The notes beneath the pieces are model-generated. The model did no database searches, was not told the DNA's origin, and worked only from the letters and a program-made list of their open reading frames with translations. DNA of 33,377 bases from Nanobdellota archaeon (GTDB taxonomy: Archaea; Nanobdellota; Nanobdellia; Woesearchaeales; WJIZ01), in the NCBI GenBank assembly GCA_023140175.1, contig JAGLMD010000019.1, forward strand, positions 1-33,377. Direction: 5' to 3'. A program made the translations under genes and the position numbers. How positions within the stretch are numbered: position 1 is the stretch's first letter; every line of letters starts with the position of its first letter. Shown here piece after piece: positions 1 through 10,600 of this stretch.

Positions 1-3000
1 GAAACAAATCCTGAGATAGTGCTTAATCATCCAGGAGAAGGCGAAACAATAGAGAATAGTACAATTGATTTTAATTTTACAGTAACAGATAACATGGATA
101 CTGAATTGAACTGTAACATTACATTAGATGGAAAGATAAATAACACAGAGAGCATAACAGCAGCTAATGGCACACCAGAAACTTATTCTATATCCGGCTT
201 AAGTGATGGTATCCATTACTGGAATATTACATGTATAGATGAAGCATCTAACTCAAATATAAGCTTAACTTATAACTTTACTGCTGGGCAGCCGCCCTCT
301 ATAACACTAGTAGAACCAGAACAGGAATATTGGAATAATGATGGAAATATCAGCTTTATTTATTATGTAAGTGATAACAATGGGCTTACCAATTGTTCTT
401 TGATAATAGATGAGGTATTTAACAAAACAAACGAAACAACATTAACAAATAACGCAAATAATACAATAAATCTCACAGGCATCAATGAAGGAACATACAA
501 TTGGAGCATCAATTGTACTGACACTAGCGGCAATATTGGAAGTTCTTCTACAGCAAGAACATTTTATGTTGATAAAACAAAACCAACTGTAAATTTAAGC
601 CGGCCAGAAAGCGGAGCAGTCATTAGCGGTTATGCAGCCGACCTAAATTTCACAGTGATTGATAATATGGATTCTTCTTTAGAATGTAATTTAACATTAG
701 ATGGAAGTGTACAGAATTCTAATCCAATAAGTGCTGATAATGGAAGCATTACCCATTATCAGGCCTCAGCTATTGAAGACGGCACCCATTATTGGAATGT
801 AACATGCTGGGATAATGCATCTAATAGTAACACAAGTCTAACTTGGAATTTCGAAGCGCTCGTTCCCCCTATTGTTTCTTTGATAAGCCCGCCAGACTGG
901 CATTTAAACAGTACAGCAAATATAACATTCTTCTATAATGTGACTGATTTATCGGGTATTGCTAACTGTTCCCTCATATTCAATGGCGAATTAAACAAAA
1001 CAAACAGCACAACAGTCTTAGTTAATAGCCTGAATAATTTCACACTGGATAATATCGAAGAAGGTATCCATACCTGGACTGTAAATTGTACTGACAACAC
1101 AGGCCTTGAAGGAACAGGCACGGCAAGAACCATATATATAGACAAAACACCGCCGGATATCAGCCTGGATTATCCTGCAAATAACAGTCTTGAAAATATG
1201 GCCTCATTTAGCTTTAATTTTACAGTAACAGACAATGTTGCTGCAGATTTAGAATGTAATCTTACACTGAACGGAAAAGTAAACAATACCATCCCGATAA
1301 GTGCAGCTAATGGAACAGTAACTGCCTACCAAATAACTGATGTATATGACGGCATTTATTCATGGAACGTTACTTGTTGGGACAACTTATCCAACACCAA
1401 CACAAGTGAAACATGGAACTTTACTGTGGGTGTGGCTCCCAATGCCACATTATTAACTCCTGTAAATGAAACCTGGTTCAGTACAGATAATGTAACAGTA
1501 ACTTACAATGCCAGCGACTTATTTGGTGTGGCTAATTGCTCATTGTACTTTGACGGCAGCCTAAATCAGACAAATACAACCATCCAGAACCATGGCTCAA
1601 ATAATTTTACCCTTGCAAATATGGGTGAAGGCGCGCATACATGGTATATAAGATGCATTGATAGTGGAAACTTAATTGGATACTCTGAAGAATGGACAAT
1701 GTATATTGATACTGTTGCTCCTGAACCATTTATCCGCACAGCAAACGGAACAAATTTCACTGATTCTGCACCAGAAATTGAATTTAATATAACAGATGGC
1801 TTATCCCCTACTATAAATTACACATTCATAATTGATTACACTATTCTGAATACAAACGGAACAGCAGCCGCCAATGTAACAACATATGACAATCTCTCAA
1901 ATTTAGATGACGGCACTTACAATATAACTTTGCTGGCGATAGATAAAGTAGGCAATAAAAAGAATTCTTCTACAATACATATTCGGATAGACACACAGGC
2001 ACCGGCAATTTCTATACAGAATCCAGGCATAGATGAGGTGCTTGGATTCACAATTTATTTGCAGACAACCATAAGTGATGATGGTATCGGCCTGGATCAG
2101 GCATCATACACATTATATAATAGCTCAGGCTATTACTATCAAAACGGCTCACTAAACTCCTCTGATAGTTTTGACGCACAATGGGACTCCAGAAATGATA
2201 TCAATGATGCTGATGATACCATCTATGTTTATTTCAACATAACTGCAAATGATACCCTGGGAAACACTAACTCACAAGTCATAAGATTTATTGTTGATAA
2301 TAAAAATCCAAGCATAACATTTACTTATCCTGATGGAAACTATGTAAATAGTAATTTCAATCTCAGCATATTAATACAAAATGACCACTTAAACATATCA
2401 TATTATAATATTACAGACAGGTATGGAAATCTCAAAGACAACAACTCAAATAATTCCATCGGCTGGGCAACATTTAGTTGGACTGACTTGATTAATATAA
2501 CAGATACAGGCAAATACCCGGATGGATACTACAATATAACAGTCTATGCAAATGATAGTGTAGGCAATAACAGAACAAGCAGTAATTTCTTTATAATTGA
2601 TAGAGTCGCACCAGCCATTACACTGGAAATGCCAATAGGGGGATATAATACATCTACAACCAGTATAACATTCAATTTTACTGTGAATGATAGTCTTGAT
2701 GGCAATTTAACATGCAATCTATCAATAGATGGCGTTGTTATGCCCGGCCACAATGAATTTAACGCAGAAAATGCCTCAACAATAAACAGGACAGTAAATG
2801 GCTTATCGCAGGGAACACAATACTGGAATGTGACATGCTGGGATGATGCTGGTAATATTAATGTCTCCTTAACAAGACAGTTTACTGTTGATACAAGTTC
2901 TCCAACAATCAGTTTAGCTGAGCCGGAAGATAATTATTGGAACAACACAGGCAATATCACATTTATCTACACTCCAAGCGACACATACACAAGTATTGCA

Positions 3001-4641
3001 AACTGCTCATTGGTAATAAATGGAGAGATAAATCAGACAAACACAACAATAATTGAAAGCACGCAAAATAACTTTACAATCTACAATTTAAATGAAGGAG
3101 AATATAACTGGACTATCAATTGTACAGATACAGTTGGAAATATAGGGAGTAATGGAATCAGGACATTATACATTGACTGGACCAGCCCGACAGTAAGTAT
3201 CACAACAAACAATAACACATGGTTCAATGACCCTACTCCAGAAATATCATTTAATATAATAGATAACTTAGACCCTGCACTTAATTACACATTCTATATC
3301 GATTACACAACCCAAAGTACAAATGGCACTGCTGCTTCAAATACAATTAGTTCTGATAATCTATCTAGTTTAAAGAACGGCACTTATGTGATAATTTTAG
3401 AGGCATGGGATGAGATTAATGCAAAGGTAAATTCTACCCCAATTACTATCTACATTGACACTGTCAAGCCAGCCATAACACTACAGAACCCGGAAAATAA
3501 TAGCAACACAACCCAAAATATTGACTTTAATTTTACAGTGACAGATAACATGGATACAAACATGGCTTGTAATCTAACTATAGACGGTAAAGTAAATAAA
3601 AGCAATATTCAGGCTGAAAATGGCAGCATAACAAATATTACAGTATTAGGCATACCCAATGGTTACCATAATTGGAGTATTGCATGTATAGATAACGCCA
3701 GCAACACACAAACAAGCACTAGTTGGTACTTCAACGTCACCCCCCCAGATCTGTTCATTAATGGAACAGAAATTGATTTTAATAATACCTCCCCAAGAGA
3801 AGGAGAGAATATCACAATTAATGCAGCAATAAGAAACATTGGCACTGCTGATGCAGGCAATGTCATAGTGCAGTTCTTTGATGGTGATCCGGATAATGGA
3901 GGAACACAGATTGAAGGAGATAAAACAATAAATGTAGGATATGGCTCATATGTCGTTACTAACGTTACGTGGATTGCAGGTATTGGAACCCATTATATCT
4001 TTGTAAAGATAGACCCGTATGATTCCATTATAGAACTGGATGAAGACAACAATAAGGCCAATAGAAGCATAACAATTAGCTCATGGCACACTGTTTATGG
4101 ACGAAACGTTGGCGATTTAGTAATAAGGGATCTATCAAATAGGACAGTATTCAGTTGGTATGTCTCAAATGCATCCTCAGGAAATGTATTTGCTGCTGAT
4201 TATGATTCCTCTATAACCTGGTCAAATTTAACTGCTATTGGTAGAAATATTTCTGGCAGTATTATGATAGATGACTTTGAAGAAATCGACACTGTATTGA
4301 ACAGTACAGGTTATATTGACTCAGTAAACAGAACATACACTGTTAATAGCACATCCAAAAATACTGCTTCTTTCATTATCTTTACCAGTACCATAGCTAA
4401 CATCTCTATCGCCAATTCTACAAACACATCCAACTTCATAACAGGAATCCTATGGGATAAAAGCGATGACACAAACAGCCAATATAATGGCACCCAGGAC
4501 ATAGTTTTTGCAAGTAAAATAAACCCGGATAAGCAGGGCAAATATGGCATTTATGATTATGAGATAAGAGTACCATCAGAACTTAAGAAATACAAGACAA
4601 CGAATATCCAGTCTGTTGTATTTTACGCTGAACTAAGGTGA
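1..4641 (+). CDS. Giant secreted Ig-like repeat surface protein (adhesin/S-layer-like), 5' truncated by the window edge; alternating Ig-like modules, CARDB-like domain, then a C-terminal domain shared with the small A proteins
   Basis: Frame is open to base 1 (ETNPEIVLNHPGEG...), so the GTG at 19 is not the real start. Repeats of the type 'FNFTVTDNMDxxLxCNLTLDGKVNNT...HYWNVTCWDNASNSNTS' and 'WNNxGNITFxYxxSDxxGIANCSLIxxGxxNxTNTT...WxxNCTDxxGxxG...RTxYIDxTxP'. DLFINGTEIDFNNTSPREGENITINAAIRN...DEDNNKANRSI resembles CARDB. Stop TGA at 4639-4641. Confidence 0.9.
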   Translation, partial: ETNPEIVLNHPGEGETIENSTIDFNFTVTDNMDTELNCNITLDGKINNTESITAANGTPETYSISGLSDGIHYWNITCIDEASNSNISLTYNFTAGQPPSITLVEPEQEYWNNDGNISFIYYVSDNNGLTNCSLIIDEVFNKTNETTLTNNANNTINLTGINEGTYNWSINCTDTSGNIGSSSTARTFYVDKTKPTVNLSRPESGAVISGYAADLNFTVIDNMDSSLECNLTLDGSVQNSNPISADNGSITHYQASAIEDGTHYWNVTCWDNASNSNTSLTWNFEALVPPIVSLISPPDWHLNSTANITFFYNVTDLSGIANCSLIFNGELNKTNSTTVLVNSLNNFTLDNIEEGIHTWTVNCTDNTGLEGTGTARTIYIDKTPPDISLDYPANNSLENMASFSFNFTVTDNVAADLECNLTLNGKVNNTIPISAANGTVTAYQITDVYDGIYSWNVTCWDNLSNTNTSETWNFTVGVAPNATLLTPVNETWFSTDNVTVTYNASDLFGVANCSLYFDGSLNQTNTTIQNHGSNNFTLANMGEGAHTWYIRCIDSGNLIGYSEEWTMYIDTVAPEPFIRTANGTNFTDSAPEIEFNITDGLSPTINYTFIIDYTILNTNGTAAANVTTYDNLSNLDDGTYNITLLAIDKVGNKKNSSTIHIRIDTQAPAISIQNPGIDEVLGFTIYLQTTISDDGIGLDQASYTLYNSSGYYYQNGSLNSSDSFDAQWDSRNDINDADDTIYVYFNITANDTLGNTNSQVIRFIVDNKNPSITFTYPDGNYVNSNFNLSILIQNDHLNISYYNITDRYGNLKDNNSNNSIGWATFSWTDLINITDTGKYPDGYYNITVYANDSVGNNRTSSNFFIIDRVAPAITLEMPIGGYNTSTTSITFNFTVNDSLDGNLTCNLSIDGVVMPGHNEFNAENASTINRTVNGLSQGTQYWNVTCWDDAGNINVSLTRQFTVDTSSPTISLAEPEDNYWNNTGNITFIYTPSDTYTSIANCSLVINGEINQTNTTIIESTQNNFTIYNLNEGEYNWTINCTDTVGNIGSNGIRTLYIDWTSPTVSITTNNNTWFNDPTPEISFNIIDNLDPALNYTFYIDYTTQSTNGTAASNTISSDNLSSLKNGTYVIILEAWDEINAKVNSTPITIYIDTVKPAITLQNPENNSNTTQNIDFNFTVTDNMDTNMACNLTIDGKVNKSNIQAENGSITNITVLGIPNGYHNWSIACIDNASNTQTSTSWYFNVTPPDLFINGTEIDFNNTSPREGENITINAAIRNIGTADAGNVIVQFFDGDPDNGGTQIEGDKTINVGYGSYVVTNVTWIAGIGTHYIFVKIDPYDSIIELDEDNNKANRSITISSWHTVYGRNVGDLVIRDLSNRTVFSWYVSNASSGNVFAADYDSSITWSNLTAIGRNISGSIMIDDFEEIDTVLNSTGYIDSVNRTYTVNSTSKNTASFIIFTSTIANISIANSTNTSNFITGILWDKSDDTNSQYNGTQDIVFASKINPDKQGKYGIYDYEIRVPSELKKYKTTNIQSVVFYAELR

Positions 4642-7600
4642 AATTAAACAAAATAATTTGGACTAGTATGATTTTACTAATTATATCTATGTCAATTGGA
4701 TTGAATAGCTCTGCCAGTACAATAACTATAGATAAGAACCAATATACAATAGGAAATGTTGTCGAGATAGATCTTGGGCTTTCAGATTATACAAATATAT
4801 ACCTTTCAATTATTTCTGATTCTGAAGTATATCGGTTCTTAGGTATTCCGGAAAACCCTGTAAAATTCATTCCGAAAACAATAGGCAATTATTCAATAAA
4901 ACTATTCAATCTGTCAAATAACAGTTTAATTTCTATTTATAATTTCAATGTAGAAGCGCCTGCAGAAACAGAAGAAGAAAAAGAAGAGAATAAAGAGGAA
5001 AACAAAAGCAAAGAAGGATTGGAACAAAGGATTATCAAAACAATAAATATTTCATCCATAAAAGAAGATATACTAAATAAAAACAAAACAGCAAAATCAG
5101 ATACAACAAACACAACTAAAGAAAATGTCGCAGTCTTTACTGATAAGATAAACTATACATTAGGAGAAAAGATTATTATTAGGATAGAGCCAAAAACAGA
5201 GCACTATCATCAATTATACATAAGTTCTGAAGACAGCACCTATAAATTCTTAGGAATCCCGGAAAAAGAACTAACATTTATCCCAAAAAATAGCGGAAAA
5301 TATTATATTGAATTAAGAGATGATACTAAATTACTATCTTATTATGAATTCACCATAATCCAAGATAACACAGAAAACCCACCCATAAACAGCTTAGCAG
5401 ACCTTAAAGAAAAAATAGCTGAAATAACTAAATATACAAAAACAAAAAAACCAGAATTAAGACCAATTAGAAATCACTTTAAACCAGATGAAGATCCAAC
5501 CTTCAATTTCGAATTTGAAAAAACAAAAAATCAAACAAAGCCAGCAATATTTAGTACACTATCTTACCCTAAAAAACAAACTGGAAAATGGGAATCAGAT
5601 GAAGAGACTATAAAAACCAGGATTCTTGATAGTAAAAATAGATTAACGTCTTTAACAACTGAAATTGAAGAAGTAGATGATGGAAAATTTAAGATATCTA
5701 TACAAGAAGAAAGAGCATTCAGGCCCGGACTTTATTTCTTAGAGATTAACTTTTCAGGAAGCGGCGAAGACACAATAATAAAGCAGAATTTCACATGGGG
5801 AGTTTTAGCAATTAACACCCATAAGAGCATTTATCTTGAAAATGAACTGGCTGATATCGGTATAGCTGTCCTGGATAATAATGGAAAAATGGTCTGTGAT
5901 GCAAATGTTACTCTGGAGATTACAGACCCAGCTGGTATTAAAACAACCTTAACCACTCCCCAAGATATTATTGTTACAGAAGCATGTAGAATATATGATA
6001 TAACACAAAGACCAGATTATTATACAAACTATAGTATCAACTCCGCAGGCACCTATTTGATAAACCTAACTGCCATAACAAAAGATGGAACATGGAACAT
6101 ACAAGATAATTTCTCTGTTAGTGAAAATGTTGATTTTGATGTCAGCAGAGGCATTCCTCAGACAAGGATTTATCCTGCTGTTAATTATATTATGAACATA
6201 TCCATCAAAGCAGATAAAGGCCATAATGGCATTATTAATGAATATGTTCCAGCTAGTTTTGATATATCACTTTATCAGGGAATGACAATAACAACTATCG
6301 GAGATACAAAGATATTAAGCTGGGATGTAAACTTAAAAGCAGGAGATACAATAAGTCTGGCTTATGAATATGATGCTCCTGATGTAAGTCCGGAATTCTA
6401 TCTCCTGGGCAGGCTAAATATTGGTTCCTGGGAAGAAGCAAGATATTGGCAGATTGCTTCAGATGCAGCAAATGGTCAGCTAGAAGACACCCTTTTTAGC
6501 TGTGAAAAAAGTATTTTAGCAGTAGGAGAAAGAACTAATTGTACTGGTGTATACGAAGAAACAGCTAACAAAGTAGAAACTTGGATAGTATGGCTGGAAG
6601 ATGATGCTGTCCAAATTACAAGAGACGACTGTCTTGGAGATGATTTCAAAATCACTGATGTAGATCTCACAACAGATAATACTGAATGCAACAGCGAATT
6701 AGACGGAGCAGTGACATGTACTGATTGGGGAAAACAAGTGGCTAACCAATATATAAGATGGGAGATTGAAGCGTGTCTAGCAGACGTTGACAATCAAATA
6801 ATAACTGCTGCCTCAAGCTCTACCCAAGGTACTTTTGTTCTTGACAATGTTTCTGTAATAGAAACAAAAGCAGCAGATTATAGCATCAACATCTCAATAA
6901 ACGGCAACCCCAACACAGATAATACAATAGATTACATAACAAACGCAACCATCAATGGTACATGTGGAGCTCAGGCAATTACTTGTTATCTTTATGGAAA
7001 TGTATCCGGAACAATGGAAATGCTCGCATCCGACAATACCCTGCCCTTTGTTGTAAGATATAATGCTTCTATACCAGCAGGATCTTATACATTCCAGGTC
7101 AATAGCACAAATAACATAACAGGAAGAACAAATTATCTTACTGTAAATAAAGCAGGCTCATCTATTCAATGCTTGATCAATGGCAGCCAATCTAATTTCG
7201 GGCCGTATAGATATCCCTTTGATGTAAATGTAACCGCGAACTTAGTAACTCCTGCTGCAAAAACAGCCAACATATCAATAGATAGCTTTGTAAATAATAG
7301 TGGCAGTTCTCCTTTAATACAGATAACTACAATAAACAAAGGCGGAAATTTCACAGCAAACTGCTCTTTTGACGGAAATCAAAATTATAGCAGCATTTCA
7401 GAAAGCTTTTGGATCTATTCTAATTTTGCTCCCTATTGGTCACAGAATAAAAGCAATGACACAGCAATATATCAGGGAGAAGATATCAATCTAAGTGTTG
7501 AATGGGGAGATGATTATGGCTTAAGTCATTATATTTTTGGCACCAACTTATCGGGTTCTTTAGTTAATAGTTCACCAATTTTGTTCACAGGCAGCCCTGA

Positions 7601-10600
7601 AACCACATGGAATACAAGTATTATAAATCATACTCCTGGTATTGTTATTGGATGGCAATTTTTTGCAAACGATTCATATGATGCCTGGAATCAAACAGAT
7701 ATTTTTTCATTTACTGTGCTGGGTATAAGATGGAACGATACAGCTGCTCTTGAAATGGGATTAATTGAAGTAGGAGACCATATCCTGGACTATAAAGAGA
7801 TATTATCATATGGCACTAATGTTAATGTGCACGTAGATTGTTCCGGCAGCTGCACTGAAATTACTGATGATTTTCCTGATACAATAATTATGAATGATGA
7901 AGACACCATAACAGTAACATTTGATTGCTCTTCAAACAAAGAGGGAAGCTATTCAGCAAATTTTTCAGTATATTCCAACACAGACACCATATTAGATATC
8001 ATAACGGTTAATTGTACTGTTAAAGATCAAACAGCCCCATATTGGCAGGATAATGTGGCCTATCCCGCCTCACCAATAAATTATTCACCAGGACAGAAAT
8101 ACCAATTTAATGTAACCTGGAATGACAATACGGGTGTTGCTAATGTAACCATTGAACATAATTTTACAGGAATACTAAAGAATTATAGCGTCGATAAGGA
8201 TGGAAATGTTTATTACTATGATATTTATGATTTAAGTGTTGGAAGCTATGTCTGGAGATATTTTGCTAATGACAGCACAGGCAATTTAAATCTGACAGAT
8301 CAATGGATTTATGCAGTAAATAAGAGTGATTCATTTGTAAATCTTACATTGAATGGTTCTGATGATGATATATATATCCTGCCGGGAGAAGAAGTCAATA
8401 TCACTGGCAGATTACTCAAACCAGCTAATGGCTTCCTGCAAATATTTGAGAATGGCATCCCAATTTACAATGGTAATGATTTAATAAGTAATATTAGGGC
8501 ATACCCTGCAGGAGGAAACTACAATATAACTTTGGTATATGAAAACAGTAATTATACAAATAGTACAGATTCCCTTTTCGTCTATGTTCAGGACTTTGCA
8601 CCGCCCATTATTAATTTAAATTATCCTGAAAATAATTCATATCTATCAGTATATAATATTACATTTAATTTTACTCTCAGTGACAATGTTGGATTGAAAA
8701 ACGCAACATTATGGGCAAATTTTTCTGGCACTTGGCAGGAGAACGAAACCAACCAAACTGGATTGATTAACGGAGCATCGAATTTCATTAATGTTAGCTG
8801 GCTTGCAGAAGGGCAGTACATATGGAACGTTTTAGCATATGATACATCAGGCAATAGTAATTTTTCTGTTTCAAATTTTACATTAATAATTGACAGGACT
8901 CCTCCAGCAATTGAATTTATAGCTCCAACGCCGGTAAATAATAGTAACCAAACAGGCAGTGCAGCCATAATTAATGTTACTCATTCAGAATATCATCCGG
9001 ATAGCATAACACTATATTGGAATGGCACAAATGAAACATACAGGTACTCTGGAGGTTGCACTAATATTACTAAAAATAACTTAGAAGATGGCACATACAC
9101 ATATTATGTATGGATTAATGATTCAGCAGGAAACAGTAATCAGACCGAAACATACACACTAACAAAAGATTCAACACCTCCCTCCCTATTTTTAGTGTCG
9201 CCATTTGACAATAGATGGAATTCCAGCAGCTTGATAAAATTCGAATACAATGTCTCTGATAATATTATGGGTGTAAATAACTGTAGTCTTGTAATGAATA
9301 TTATAGATAAAGCCAGTGATGGAACACTTACAGGATCCTATACCAGTTCTGAAGGGGATTATACAAACTTAACTTATAATGATAATTCTTATTGGTATGT
9401 TGGAAGTGATGCACCATTTGCAGTAATAGATGCATTTGCTGAAGTGGCGTTTAATCTAAGCTCATTAATAATAGATGAAAATGATGTTTCTGGTATAAAC
9501 TTTTCATTAAACTATTGCCATAGCAGAGAAACCATTTGCAATGGAAATAATGCAACTGGAAATGCAGAAATCGGCCAAAATGTTTCAGTTTATAATTATT
9601 CTTCTGGAAAGTGGGTAACTTTAGGGCATCTTAATTTTGGCAATGGGGGAAATGAAACTAACTCATCCTATTCTGCAAAAGGAACTATGGGCGATTTTAT
9701 CAATGACAGCAGTAAAGAAGTTAAGGCCAGGTTTAGGGTGCAGTTTGCAAATCAGAATCCGGGTTCTGCCAGCTTCTTGGTTATGGATCTCTCTTCCATC
9801 ATAGTTACAGCTGGAAAAACAAATAATACTGTTCAGGAAGGAATATTACAATATTTTGAACGAGATCTTCCCGATGGATCACATGATTGGAGTATCCACT
9901 GTTATGATATTTTAGGAAATGTGAATATATCAGAAACAAGAACTATTAATATTGATACAGTCACTCCAACAAAAGTAACATTACTAAGTCCACCAGATAA
10001 CACCACCTCAAATAACCAAAATCCCCTGCTAAATTGGACACAAACAACAGAAAATAACTTCGCTAATTATACTATACATGTAGATAATGATCAAAGCTTT
10101 TCCTCAATAGATCATATATACTATACCTACCAGATCGATAATACAAGCTTCCAGGTTGCAGATACATGGCTTAATAAAAACCATTGGTATTGGCGTGTCA
10201 TAGCATACGATAAAGCAGGAAATAGCAATATATCCGAATTTTTTAATTATACCGTTGATATAGATGCTCCAGAACTAACCTTAATCACAGAGAACAATAC
10301 TTATAGCAATACATTAACTAATACTATTCAATATAGTGTCAATGATTTTGTTAATGTAAGCAATTGCAGCTTATCTATAAACAACAAGCATAACCAAACA
10401 GATAAATCAATCATAAGAGGGATTACACAAAGCTTTATAGTTGATTTCTCAGAAGAGCAAAGCTTCTACTGGAATATCAATTGTACAGATCTTGCAGGCA
10501 ACATAAATGTCTCAGAAACAAGGCTTTTCACTATAGATATCTCTTCCCCATTAGCATTCAACATTAATTTTCCAAAAAACAATACAAACACAAAGAACCA

